Source of the DNA: an uncultured Verrucomicrobiota bacterium | Lineage (GTDB): Bacteria; Verrucomicrobiota; Verrucomicrobiia; Limisphaerales; UBA9464 | DNA length: 36,487 nucleotides | Direction of reading: 5' to 3' | NCBI GenBank assembly: GCA_903910585.1 | Contig: CAIWAH010000264.1 | Span: forward strand, 1-36,487 | In this document: positions 17,533 to 25,996 of the stretch, in pieces | Layout: each line of letters starts with the position of its first letter | Position numbering within the stretch: the stretch's first letter is position 1 | Made by a program: the position numbers and the translations under genes | Notes under the pieces: model-generated | The model's database searches: none | What the model was told of the DNA's origin: nothing | What the model saw: only the letters and a program-made list of their open reading frames with translations

Positions 17533-20500
17533 TCACTTCAACGTCAGCACATACGCCAGCAGGTCGCTCACCTGCTGGGGTTGCAGCGCGTCGAACAGGC
17601 CTTCCGGCATCACGCTGGTGCGGAGAAACGCGGCCCGCTTCAGCTTCGACCGCAGCAGGCGCTGGTCCTCGGTGTTCGGCTGGCGCAAGGTCACGGAATC
17701 GGCGTCCTGAGCCGCGAGCAGGCCCTCGATTACGTCGCCGTCCTTGGTTTCGGCGCGGAACATCCGGTAGCCGGCCTCCATCGCCGCGTTTGGGGTGATG
17801 ACGTTGCGGAGCACGGCTTCCAGGCCGTGGGCTCCCGCGCCGTCGAGCGCCGGTCCGATCTTGCCGCCCGCGCCCTTCACGGCGTGGCAGACGCCGCAGG
17901 TGGTGGTGAAGACTTGCTGTCCGCGGGCAAGGTCGCCGGGCTGCTGTCCCAGCGTGCGGAACTGCGCGAAGCGCGACTCCAGCGCCTTGGCCTCGGCCTC
18001 AGACTGCACCGGCGGAAAGTCGGCCGTCCGCTCGATCCGGGCACTGCCGTGGAGCTTGCCCCAATTCGTGCCCGAGCCGGTGAACCCGGTCGCCGTCAGG
18101 GCGAGATTTGCCCCGGCACGAATTTCATCGGCGGTGCGGCAAACCTTCCAGACGCGGAACTCGGCGAACTCCCCGGCGGTGCCGCCCGCGACGGTGGAGC
18201 GGAACGGCGTGAGCTTGTCGAAGCGGCGCGATTCCTTGACAGCACCGGTCGCGTCGAGCTCGCCGTTGAGGTAGAGGCGGAAGGTGCCGGCGGCATCACG
18301 CGAAATGCCGACATGGGTCCACGATTCCGCGGTCATGGGCTTGGTGGCGGTCACGATGTCATTCACGCCGGCGATCCAGACGCGGAACCGGCTGTCGTAG
18401 AAGTTGGCGTCGAACTGGCCGGGCGCACCGAGGACGGAATCCTGATTGCCGATGCCCGCATCGAGCTTCACCCAACATTCGACCGTGAAGGGGCTGTCGA
18501 ACGTCAGTTCGGTGTCCAGCCAGTCGCCATCGTCGCCGTTCAGGCGCAGCACGGGCCGAAGTGACGAACCCAGCTCCGCGACCAGCGCCTTCACCGTGGC
18601 GTCGTCGGGCAGCACGGTGGCGAGCTTGTCGAGCGTGTAGCCGTCGAGTTCGTCCCGGGCGATGGCGCCGCTGCCCACGGCGGCGACCAACTGCTTGGCG
18701 CTGGCCGGTGAACTGGCGAGACGATCCACCGCGGTCTTGCGGAGCGCGGGCGGGAGTGCGGGCCAGAGTTCCAGCAGCGCGGGCGTGGCGGCGTCCGACT
18801 TCGCGGCAGCCAACGCGGTCACAGCCTCGCGGCGGACGACATCGTTGCCGCTGGCGGCGAACTGGCGGAGCACGTCCACGCGCGTGGAGCCGGACTCACG
18901 CAACGCCCGCAACGCAGCCAACTGGGCGTCGGACTTCGCGCCGGGCTTGGTCGCGGCGGTGATCAGCTCGTTCTCCAGGCCGGCCAACTTGAAGCCGGTC
19001 GCCAACTGGGCGAGCAGGGCGTAGTTGGCGTCGGTGGGGTCTTTGGCGATCAGGCTACGGAGCGCTTCGACCAACAGCGGAGCGAGCGCGCCTTGGTTGG
19101 CGAGCCGGGCACGGTTGTCGTAAAGCAGACGAAGATTGCCGGCATCGGCCAACGCGGCTTTCAACGGACCGGCGACTTGGGATTGATCCGCTACGCTGGC
19201 CATCAGCAGGAGTTCTTCGCCCGACAGCGGCCGCTTCAGCTCGGGCACAATGAGAGCCAACTGAGCAGCGCCTTGAGCGCCCCCCATGATCACGGACGCC
19301 AGCGCCCACGCCCGCTGAGTTTCTTCCGCGAGCCGGTTGTCAGTCGCGGCAAACCACGACTTGAGCGCCGCCGGTTGACGTTCCAACGAACGCCGGACGA
19401 GATAGTGCTCAAACGCCTCAAAGTAGCCTTGGAATTTGCTGCCGCCGGTTGGCGGTGTCGCGAGGACGGTCCGCAATAACTGGCCCACGACGGGCCAAAG
19501 AGGACGGCCAGACTCCGCGGGCCGCGCGACCACCTCGACCAAAGCCCGCAATGATTCCTGGCGCACAAGGCGGTCCCGATCGTCCAACTGCGAGCCGGTG
19601 AGGCGGGCCATGTCGGCACTGGAGAACTTGCCCGAACGCAGAGCTCGTAGCGCCTCCTTCCGCACCGCCCTATGCTCCGCCCTTGCCAGCTTCTCGACGT
19701 GGGCGAGTTCCAGCTTGCCGAGTCCTTCGATGGCCCACAGCGCATGGATGCGCACCTCAGCCGGCTGATTGTCATCCAAAAGCAGCTTCGCCAATTCCGG
19801 CGCCAGCGAGACGGCCTGTCGATCCGTGATCTGCTGCCACGCGGCGTTGACCTCCCAGGTGTTGGCGGCCTTGAGACTGGCCAGCAGTTGGGCGTCGCTG
19901 GCGGTGTAGAGGTTGGGCACTTCGGTGCGGTGGGGCTGCGATTCGTGGCGGATGCGCCAGACGCGGCCCCGGGTCTTGTCGCGCTCGGGATGCTTCCGCG
20001 GCACCTCGTTGTGCGAAATGATCTGGTTATACCAGTCCACGACGTAGAGGCAGCCGTCGGGACCAAAAGCCATCGCCACCGGCCGGAACCACGGGTCGCT
20101 GCTCAGCACGAGGTCGGGGAGGTGTTCGAGCTGCCAGCCATTCCCATAATCGTAGCCGCCGACGTGAGGAGGCGGATTGGCACCGGCAGGTTGACCGTCC
20201 GCCTCGTTACCTCGGCGGCTACCGCGATGGACCCGGCTCGCCTGCACCTTGCGCGTGATCGGGTTGTTGATGAAAAAGACGTCACGCCATTCGCCGGGGA
20301 AGCTGTCCGCGCCTTCGCTGAGCGCGAGGCCGCTCAGGCCGGTGCCGCCCATTTCCTTCTCGCCGGTCTTCGGGAACGCCGGCGCGTAGGGCCGCGGCAC
20401 GTCGTCGCCGCAGAGCGGATAGGAGGCGGATTCGAGGAACGGCATCACGGGCCAGCCCTGGTCGTTGGCCTCCTGGATGAAGGCTTCGCCGTGGCGGTCG

Positions 20501-21831
20501 AGCACGAGTCCCCAGATGTTGCACGGCCCCCAGCCGATGGTCTCGAACTGGCTGCCGTCGGGCCGCCAGCGCGCGAGCTTCGTCTTGTTGAAGTCGGTCT
20601 GCGTGCCGTCGGTGGTTTTGACCTTCGAATAGTTGAAGGCGCCCTGGGCGAGCCAGAACCAGCCGCCTGGCGCGCGCGTGAACTGGTGCGGGAACAGATG
20701 CGAATCCTCGATGCCGAAGCCGGTCAGCACGTTGGTGAAACCGTCGGCCTTCCCGTCGCCGTTCGAGTCAAAGTAAAAGCGGACCGCGTCGCCGTATTGC
20801 ACGTAGGCGCCGCCCTTGTAGGGCAGCACGCCAAGCGGCATGACGAGCCCGTCGGCGAAGGTGCGCGCGGTCTGCCGGCCGGGCAACGTGGGCGTGTCGA
20901 AGACCATCACTTTGTCCCGACCACCGCGCTCGAAGAGCGCCTTGGCCTCGGCGCCGGCCTCGTTGGCGTCGAGCGGGTATTCGAGCGCCGTCATCGTCCA
21001 CATCCGGCCGGCGTGATCGAAATGTATGGCGACGAACTTCCCGCCGTCGGGTTCCGCGGCGACTAACTCGACTTTGAATCCCGGCGGCACGCTGAAGGTC
21101 GCCTGCTGTTCCTCGGGCGAGAGCGGAGAAGCCTTGGCCGGTGCCTTGGGTTCCGACGCGCCCTGAATCTTCGGCCGCACGGGCAGTTCCTCGATGGTGA
21201 TGTCCTTGAACGACGCCTGCGCGGCGCCGCCGCCGTGGACCTGGAATCCGATCCGGCCGCTGCCGATGATGTCCGGATCAGGCTCAAGGTAATCCACGCC
21301 GAGCACGCCGTTGATCCACGTCGTGATGCGGTTGCCGTCGGCACGGATGACGTAATCGTTCCAGTCATTGCGCTTCAGCACCGGCTCCAACGCCTTCATG
21401 TCGGACCAGGCGAGCACGCGGTTGCGGCGTGATTCGTCGTAAATGCTGCCCCACCAGGTCGGGTCGCCAATGTCGCACTGGTAGCCGGCCATCTCGGAGC
21501 TGTTGGGCACCCGCTCGCTGCGGATCTGGATGCCGGAATTGATGAAGCCGGAGCCGCCGGTGAGCTTGAACCGGGCGCGGATGACGAAGTTGGTGAACCG
21601 CCGCGTGGTGGCGACGAACTCGTTCTGCTTGATCGTCTCCGTGAGCGAGCCGCCCACGAGGCAGCCGTCCTCAACGCGCCAGAGTTTCGGGTCCCCTTCC
21701 CAGCCGTCGAGCGTGCGGCCGTCGAAGAACGGCTTCATGCGGGCGGGATCCGGGTCGGGCGGGGCCGCGAACGCCAAACTTGCCGGCGCCAGCAGGGCTG
21801 GGAAGAGACGGAAAATCGGAAGCAGTCTCAT
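17533..21831 (-). CDS. Giant exported DUF1080 / PVC-type dehydrogenase / HEAT / LamG / cytochrome c protein
   Basis: A 1432-aa predicted periplasmic protein with a signal peptide (1-22, RLFPALLAPASLAFA). Domains in order: DUF1080 / 3-keto-disaccharide hydrolase-like (about 35-215, KPFFDGRTLDGWEG); a PVC-type membrane-bound dehydrogenase beta-propeller (about 240-630, FSVPPGFKVELVAAEPDGG; GPDGCLYVVDWYNQIISHNE); HEAT-like repeats (about 640-1085, EVRIHALWAIEGLG); a LamG-type lectin fold (about 1092-1255, FTVECWVKLDAG; GTFRLYLNGELDATG); and a C-terminal cytochrome c with heme motif CGVCH (1312-1316) and a distal Met candidate in SVMPEGL. Such proteins are a hallmark of Planctomycetes and Verrucomicrobia and are thought to oxidise sugars. 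Residues about 537-560 are encoded by a palindromic insert not expected in the propeller. The ATG at 21831 starts the signal peptide. Confidence 0.92.
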   Translation of the reverse strand: MRLLPIFRLFPALLAPASLAFAAPPDPDPARMKPFFDGRTLDGWEGDPKLWRVEDGCLVGGSLTETIKQNEFVATTRRFTNFVIRARFKLTGGSGFINSGIQIRSERVPNSSEMAGYQCDIGDPTWWGSIYDESRRNRVLAWSDMKALEPVLKRNDWNDYVIRADGNRITTWINGVLGVDYLEPDPDIIGSGRIGFQVHGGGAAQASFKDITIEELPVRPKIQGASEPKAPAKASPLSPEEQQATFSVPPGFKVELVAAEPDGGKFVAIHFDHAGRMWTMTALEYPLDANEAGAEAKALFERGGRDKVMVFDTPTLPGRQTARTFADGLVMPLGVLPYKGGAYVQYGDAVRFYFDSNGDGKADGFTNVLTGFGIEDSHLFPHQFTRAPGGWFWLAQGAFNYSKVKTTDGTQTDFNKTKLARWRPDGSQFETIGWGPCNIWGLVLDRHGEAFIQEANDQGWPVMPFLESASYPLCGDDVPRPYAPAFPKTGEKEMGGTGLSGLALSEGADSFPGEWRDVFFINNPITRKVQASRVHRGSRRGNEADGQPAGANPPPHVGGYDYGNGWQLEHLPDLVLSSDPWFRPVAMAFGPDGCLYVVDWYNQIISHNEVPRKHPERDKTRGRVWRIRHESQPHRTEVPNLYTASDAQLLASLKAANTWEVNAAWQQITDRQAVSLAPELAKLLLDDNQPAEVRIHALWAIEGLGKLELAHVEKLARAEHRAVRKEALRALRSGKFSSADMARLTGSQLDDRDRLVRQESLRALVEVVARPAESGRPLWPVVGQLLRTVLATPPTGGSKFQGYFEAFEHYLVRRSLERQPAALKSWFAATDNRLAEETQRAWALASVIMGGAQGAAQLALIVPELKRPLSGEELLLMASVADQSQVAGPLKAALADAGNLRLLYDNRARLANQGALAPLLVEALRSLIAKDPTDANYALLAQLATGFKLAGLENELITAATKPGAKSDAQLAALRALRESGSTRVDVLRQFAASGNDVVRREAVTALAAAKSDAATPALLELWPALPPALRKTAVDRLASSPASAKQLVAAVGSGAIARDELDGYTLDKLATVLPDDATVKALVAELGSSLRPVLRLNGDDGDWLDTELTFDSPFTVECWVKLDAGIGNQDSVLGAPGQFDANFYDSRFRVWIAGVNDIVTATKPMTAESWTHVGISRDAAGTFRLYLNGELDATGAVKESRRFDKLTPFRSTVAGGTAGEFAEFRVWKVCRTADEIRAGANLALTATGFTGSGTNWGKLHGSARIERTADFPPVQSEAEAKALESRFAQFRTLGQQPGDLARGQQVFTTTCGVCHAVKGAGGKIGPALDGAGAHGLEAVLRNVITPNAAMEAGYRMFRAETKDGDVIEGLLAAQDADSVTLRQPNTEDQRLLRSKLKRAAFLRTSVMPEGLFDALQPQQVSDLLAYVLTLK
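20152..20222. repeat. REP-like imperfect palindrome inside the giant cytochrome gene
   Basis: Two 25-nt arms, 20152-20176 and 20198-20222, are inverted copies of each other with 22 of 25 positions complementary, around a 21-nt loop. The arms begin GTAGCCGCCGA and end TCGGCGGCTAC. Translated on the minus strand they give the out-of-family peptide SRRGNEADGQPAGANPPP and following residues, and the reading frame stays open. I recall RRGNEAD-like peptides recurring in verrucomicrobial predicted proteins, which would fit a dispersed repeat family. Confidence 0.7.
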
Positions 21832-21864
21832 GGTGATTGGTGCCATACTGCCGAGCGACGCTGC

Positions 21865-21906
21865 CCGCGGCAATTCGAGACACCCCTGACTCGGGATTTG
21901 CCGCGG
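21865..21906. promoter_or_regulatory. Inverted repeat in the divergent spacer
   Basis: CCGCGGCAA (21865-21873) is matched perfectly by TTGCCGCGG (21898-21906), with weaker pairing (GAG/CTC) inside. It sits in the 101-bp spacer between the giant cytochrome gene and the glyoxalase-fold gene, where promoters for both must lie. It could be an operator or a leader hairpin; nothing decides which. Confidence 0.4.
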
Positions 21907-21932
21907 TCCGGCGCCTCGTTAACCTCGCGGCC

Positions 21933-22346
21933 ATGAAAGTCCGCAAACTGCTGCATACCCGCTACCGCCTCAACGACCTCGACCGATCGGTGAAGTTTTA
22001 CAAGGACGTGCTGGGCCTGGAAGAGGTGCGCCGTCACAAGTCGCCGCGCGGTTCGGAACTGGTCTTCCTGAAAGCGCCCGAGAGCGAGGAAACCATCGAA
22101 CTCTGCCACTTTCCCAATTCCGGCCCGGTCGAAGTTCAGGCCGACCTGACCCACCTCGCCTTCCAGGTGGATTCCCTGGAGGCATTCGGGCAGCACCTCG
22201 CGGCGTTGGGCCTGAAGTATTCCGACGGCCCCACCTACAAGCCCGACGGCACGGGCGGATTCGCGTTCATCGATGCCCCCGAAGGCTATGAGATTGAGCT
22301 GATCCAGCGTTCCGAGGCGGCGACGGCCGGCAACCAGACCTACTAG
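21933..22346 (+). CDS. VOC family protein, glyoxalase I-like
   Basis: A 137-aa protein built of two beta-alpha-beta-beta-beta modules. It reads LLHTRYRLNDLDRSVKFYKDVLGLEEV, ELVFLKAP then TIELCHFP, LTHLAFQVDSLEAF, and GFAFIDAPEGYEIELIQ. The four metal ligands of glyoxalase I are at the expected places (His8, a Glu in TIEL, the His of LTHLAF, the Glu of YEIELI). Lactoylglutathione lyase is therefore plausible, detoxifying methylglyoxal, but related VOC enzymes with other substrates share these features. It is the first gene of a same-strand run ending with glmM; folP starts 3 nt after its stop. Confidence 0.88.
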   Translation: MKVRKLLHTRYRLNDLDRSVKFYKDVLGLEEVRRHKSPRGSELVFLKAPESEETIELCHFPNSGPVEVQADLTHLAFQVDSLEAFGQHLAALGLKYSDGPTYKPDGTGGFAFIDAPEGYEIELIQRSEAATAGNQTY

Positions 22347-22349
22347 CGG

Positions 22350-23198
22350 ATGCTCTGGCGCTGCCGTCAGCACGAGTTTCGTTTCCCGAGGAAAGCCTTG
22401 GTGATGGGCATCCTCAATGTCACACCGGACTCGTTTTCGGATGGCGGCAAGTTCCTGAACACCGACGCGGCCGTCGCACACGGGCGGCGCTTGATCGCGG
22501 AAGGCGCCGACCTGCTGGACATCGGCGGCGAATCCACCCGCCCGGGAGCGACCCCGGTCACGGAAGCCGAGGAACTTCAACGGGTCTTGCCGGTCATCCG
22601 GGCCCTAGCCGCTCAAGTTCAGGTGCCTCTGTCGGTGGACACGATGAAACCCGCGGTCGCCCGGGCCGCCCTCGAAGCCGGCGCCAGCATCGTCAATGAC
22701 GTCGCCGCGAACCGGACTTCGCCGGAAATGTGGGAAGCGGTCGCCGTGACCGGAGCCGGCTACATCGCGATGCACATGCAGGGCACGCCCCAGACAATGC
22801 AGCACAGCCCGACCTACACCGATGTGGTGAGCGACCTTCAGGCGTTCTTCAATGAACGGCTGGACCGTCTGGAAGCAGCCGGGGTGAAGGCGGAACAGGT
22901 GGCGCTGGACCCGGGTATCGGCTTCGGAAAGACGCCGGAGCAGAATTTGGATTTGCTCGCCCGGATGGCCGAACTAAGAACCCGCGCGCGTCCGCTGCTG
23001 GTGGGCATTTCCCGCAAATCCTTCATTGGAAAGCTGCTGGGTTTGGAGCCCCATGAACGCATCGCCGCGGGACTGGCCTGCACTGTGTGGGCGGCCGGCG
23101 AGGGGGCGGAGGTTTTCCGCACCCACGACGTGGCCGCAACGGTGCAGGCGCTCCGGATGCGGGAAGCGGTGGCGAGTCGGAAACCCGGAACAAGATGA
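22350..23198 (+). CDS. folP: Dihydropteroate synthase
   Basis: A 282-aa TIM-barrel enzyme joining 6-hydroxymethyl-dihydropterin pyrophosphate and p-aminobenzoate in folate synthesis; the target of sulfonamides. Signatures: LVMGILNVTPDSFSDGGKF (18-35), LLDIGGESTRPGA, PLSVDTMKP, SIVNDVAANR, IAMHMQG, ALDPGIGFGKTPEQN, LVGISRKSFIG (with the conserved SRK) and the C-terminal FRTHDVAAT. The length is typical. It overlaps cdaA by 4 bp (ATGA), so the two are translationally coupled, an arrangement also seen in other bacteria. Confidence 0.97.
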   Translation: MLWRCRQHEFRFPRKALVMGILNVTPDSFSDGGKFLNTDAAVAHGRRLIAEGADLLDIGGESTRPGATPVTEAEELQRVLPVIRALAAQVQVPLSVDTMKPAVARAALEAGASIVNDVAANRTSPEMWEAVAVTGAGYIAMHMQGTPQTMQHSPTYTDVVSDLQAFFNERLDRLEAAGVKAEQVALDPGIGFGKTPEQNLDLLARMAELRTRARPLLVGISRKSFIGKLLGLEPHERIAAGLACTVWAAGEGAEVFRTHDVAATVQALRMREAVASRKPGTR

Positions 23199-24031
23199 AC
23201 GTGGGGCGGATCATCCAGGAAGGCTGGCGGCCCGCGGTCGAGATCGTGATTCTCGCCGTGGGGCTGTATTATGCGTTCCTGTTCATTCGCCGGACCCGGG
23301 GCGCGCCGGTGGTCACTGGCTTCCTCGCCCTGCTGCTGACGCTGACGGTGGTGACCCGCCTGCTGGACCTCACGGTGCTCAACGCCCTGTTGAACCAGTT
23401 CTTCGGCGTGCTGGCCATCGCCGTGGTGGTGATCTTCCAGCCGGAGTTGCGCCGCATCCTCGCCGAGCTGGGAAATCTGCCCCTGTTCAACCCGACGCGG
23501 GAACAGCGCGAAAACATCGAGGACATCATCCAGACCGTGGACCGGTTGGCCCCGGTGAAAATTGGCGCCCTGATCGCGATCGAGCAAAACCAGCACCTGA
23601 GCGAGGTCATCGAAGGCGGTGTGCCCATCGAATCGGAACTGACGCCCGAGATGATGGAGACGATCTTTTTTCCCAACAACGCGATCCACGATGGCGGTGT
23701 TGTGGTCCGCGACGGCCGCATCCTGCGGGCCGCGTGCATCTTCCCCCTCACGCAGCGGCAGGACCTGCCCAAATCGGTCGGCACCCGGCACCGGGCTGCG
23801 ATCGGGCTGACGGAGGAATCCGACGCGGTCGTGGTGGTGGTATCGGAGGAAACGGGATCCATCGCCTATGCCTACCGCGGACAGCTAGTCCGGGGCATCA
23901 CCATCGAGGAACTCCGGGCTTTCCTGACGTCGGTGCTCGTGCGGCAGGTCGAACCGCGCACCTGGTGGCAACGCGCCTGGACGCTGCTCGCCAAAAACCA
24001 ACCCGGCAAGGCCGCCCACGGAGGACGCTGA
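23195..24031 (+). CDS. cdaA: Diadenylate cyclase CdaA
   Basis: A 278-aa membrane enzyme making cyclic di-AMP from two ATP. Three N-terminal hydrophobic helices (about 13-31, 38-57, 66-81) precede the DAC domain. The domain shows IFQPELRRILAELG, GALIAIEQ, FFPNNAIHDGGVVV (166-168) and GTRHRAAIGLTEESDA with Arg198-His199-Arg200. The family's DGA motif reads DGG here, a small change I expect to be tolerated. The ATG at 23195 lies in the folP stop. It is followed by cdaR and glmM in the same order as in Firmicutes, where GlmM and CdaR bind CdaA and tune it, linking c-di-AMP to cell-wall precursor supply. Confidence 0.94.
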   Translation: MNVGRIIQEGWRPAVEIVILAVGLYYAFLFIRRTRGAPVVTGFLALLLTLTVVTRLLDLTVLNALLNQFFGVLAIAVVVIFQPELRRILAELGNLPLFNPTREQRENIEDIIQTVDRLAPVKIGALIAIEQNQHLSEVIEGGVPIESELTPEMMETIFFPNNAIHDGGVVVRDGRILRAACIFPLTQRQDLPKSVGTRHRAAIGLTEESDAVVVVVSEETGSIAYAYRGQLVRGITIEELRAFLTSVLVRQVEPRTWWQRAWTLLAKNQPGKAAHGGR

Positions 24032-24032
24032 G

Positions 24033-24449
24033 ATGCTGGGACGTGACTTCTTCGTGACCAACCGCTGGCAGAAACTGTTCTCCCTGTTTCTGGCCGTGCT
24101 GATCTGGCTGGCGGTGCAAAGCGGGGTGACGTTGGCCCCCGACGCTGCTCCCGGCCACGGGCACAGTGAATTCAGGGACGTTCCTTTGCTGGTCCTGACG
24201 CCAGCTGCCGACCTTGGCCGGTATCGGACCCGCCCCGAATCCGTCCAGGTCCTCCTGCGAGGCGACCCGTCGGTGCTGAAGCTGGTGAATTCGCGGACCA
24301 TCGAGGCGTTTGTCTCGCTCGCGGAAGATTCGCCGATGGGCACCCGGAAAATCCATGTCTATCCGCCCGCCGGCACGGCGGTGATCTCCGTCGAACCGGA
24401 GGAGGTGTTGGTTGAACGCCTCCCGGAGTCCACGCCTCCGAACCCCTAG
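24033..24449 (+). CDS. cdaR: CdaR/YbbR-like regulator of diadenylate cyclase
   Basis: A 138-aa protein with an N-terminal membrane anchor (WQKLFSLFLAVLIWLAVQSG, about 12-31) that follows a TNRW segment, as in YbbR proteins, then an extracytoplasmic part resembling a single YbbR domain (FRDVPLLVLTP; ESVQVLLRGDPSVLKLV; GTRKIHVYPP). Firmicute CdaR carries several YbbR domains, so this is a minimal version. It starts 1 nt after cdaA and ends 8 nt before glmM. The assignment rests on the anchor, the domain pattern and this position; sequence similarity alone would be modest. Confidence 0.82.
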   Translation: MLGRDFFVTNRWQKLFSLFLAVLIWLAVQSGVTLAPDAAPGHGHSEFRDVPLLVLTPAADLGRYRTRPESVQVLLRGDPSVLKLVNSRTIEAFVSLAEDSPMGTRKIHVYPPAGTAVISVEPEEVLVERLPESTPPNP

Positions 24450-24457
24450 TTTTCACA

Positions 24458-25840
24458 ATGGCATCCCCGAAACGCATCTTCGGCACGGACGGCGTCCGCG
24501 GCCGCGCCAACATCGAACCGGTCACCGCCGAAACCGCACTGAAACTCGGCCGCGCCGCCGCCCATGTCTTCAAGCGCCATGTGGGCCAGGCCAAGGACCG
24601 AGTCCGCCACCGGATCGTGATCGGCAAGGACACCCGCCTCTCCGGCTACATGCTGGAGAACGCCATCTCGTCGGGCATCCTGTCCATGGGCGTGGACGTG
24701 GTGTTCATCGGTCCGCTGCCGAGTCCCGGCGTGGCTTACGTCACGCGTTCGCTGCGCGCGGATGCCGGCATCGTCATCACCGCCTCCCACAACCCCTACG
24801 ACGACAACGGCATCAAGTTCTTCCGTGCCGACGGCTACAAGCTCGACGACACCATTGAGGGGGAGATCGAGGATCTCGTTTTCAGCGGAGAAATCGAAAA
24901 CATCCGTCCCACGGCCGGCGAGATCGGCAAGGCCGTGCGGGTGGATGACGCCATTGGCCGCTATGTCGAGCAGGCCAAGTCCAGCTTCCCCCGTGGAATG
25001 ACCCTCGAAGGCATGCGGATCGTGCTCGATTGCGGTCACGGCGCCGCCTACCGGACCTCGCCGATGGTCCTGCGGGAACTCGGGGCGGACGTCATCAGCT
25101 TCGGCACGCAGCCCAACGGCACAAACATCAATCAGGACTGCGGCTCGATGCACCCTGGTCTCATCGCCTCAAAGGTCCGGGAATACCGCGCCGACATCGG
25201 CATCGCGCATGATGGTGACGCAGATCGGGTGATCCTGTGCGACGAAAACGGCGCCCTGATCGACGGCGACGACATTTTGGCGATCGCCGGCCTCCAGATG
25301 CTGGCGGAAGGCACCCTGGCCCATAAGACCGTGGTCGCGACCGTCATGAGCAACGCCGGACTGGATGCCGCCATCACGGCGGCGGGCGGACGCGTGCTCC
25401 GGACCCAGGTCGGCGACAAGCATGTCATCGACCTGATGCTGGCGGAAGGCTACACGCTCGGGGGCGAACAGAGCGGCCACCTGATTTTCCGCGAACACAG
25501 CACGACCGGCGACGGCCTGGTGGCCGCCTTGCAGATCCTCAGCGCGATGAAGACCCGCGATCTGCCGCTTTCGGTGATGGCCAAATGCTGGCAGCGGTTT
25601 CCCCAGGTCGTGACCAACGTAAAGGTTCGCTCCAAACCGGCCTTTGAGGAACTTACGGATGTGCTCGACCTCGTGGCGCAGGCGGAAGCCGAGGTGAAAC
25701 CCAAGGGTGGCCGGGTGCTGCTGCGCTACTCCGGCACCGAGCCCAAGGCCCGACTCCTCATCGAGGGGCCGGACGACGCGGTGCTCAACCAGTGGAGCGA
25801 AAAGATTTGCGGGTGCATCCGCCGCCAGATCGGGGCTTGA
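24458..25840 (+). CDS. glmM: Phosphoglucosamine mutase
   Basis: A 460-aa alpha-D-phosphohexomutase converting glucosamine-6-phosphate to glucosamine-1-phosphate for UDP-GlcNAc, and hence for peptidoglycan and LPS. It starts with KRIFGTDGVRGRAN. The active-site phosphoserine is Ser110 in GIVITASHNPYDDNGIKFF, the Mg-binding loop is IAHDGDADRVILCDENG, the sugar loop is LGGEQSGHLIF, and the C-terminal phosphate-binding loop is LLRYSGTEPKARLLIEG. It is slightly longer than the usual 445 aa, through a loop near 38-52. It is the last gene of the folP-cdaA-cdaR-glmM run and converges on the TolC-like gene. Confidence 0.96.
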   Translation: MASPKRIFGTDGVRGRANIEPVTAETALKLGRAAAHVFKRHVGQAKDRVRHRIVIGKDTRLSGYMLENAISSGILSMGVDVVFIGPLPSPGVAYVTRSLRADAGIVITASHNPYDDNGIKFFRADGYKLDDTIEGEIEDLVFSGEIENIRPTAGEIGKAVRVDDAIGRYVEQAKSSFPRGMTLEGMRIVLDCGHGAAYRTSPMVLRELGADVISFGTQPNGTNINQDCGSMHPGLIASKVREYRADIGIAHDGDADRVILCDENGALIDGDDILAIAGLQMLAEGTLAHKTVVATVMSNAGLDAAITAAGGRVLRTQVGDKHVIDLMLAEGYTLGGEQSGHLIFREHSTTGDGLVAALQILSAMKTRDLPLSVMAKCWQRFPQVVTNVKVRSKPAFEELTDVLDLVAQAEAEVKPKGGRVLLRYSGTEPKARLLIEGPDDAVLNQWSEKICGCIRRQIGA

Positions 25841-25996
25841 GACCATGACTGGCTCCGGCCGAGTTGCCCGGCAACCCACCGCTACTCCCAAGTGGCGGCG
25901 GATTCCGCGGGGTCCAGACGCTGCCTGAGCGCCTGACCGAGCGCTGAAAGGGAACCTCGGCCTGAGCCGGGCGGACGTCGCTCCAGTTCAGTTCGC
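25841..25996. other. Convergent intergenic region with short GC-rich hairpins
   Basis: Between the stops of glmM and the TolC-like gene. It contains GTTGC/GCAAC (25863-25867 / 25871-25875) and a CTCGGC...GCCGGG stem around 25955-25970. These are weak terminator candidates without T-runs. No gene is seen. Confidence 0.4.
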
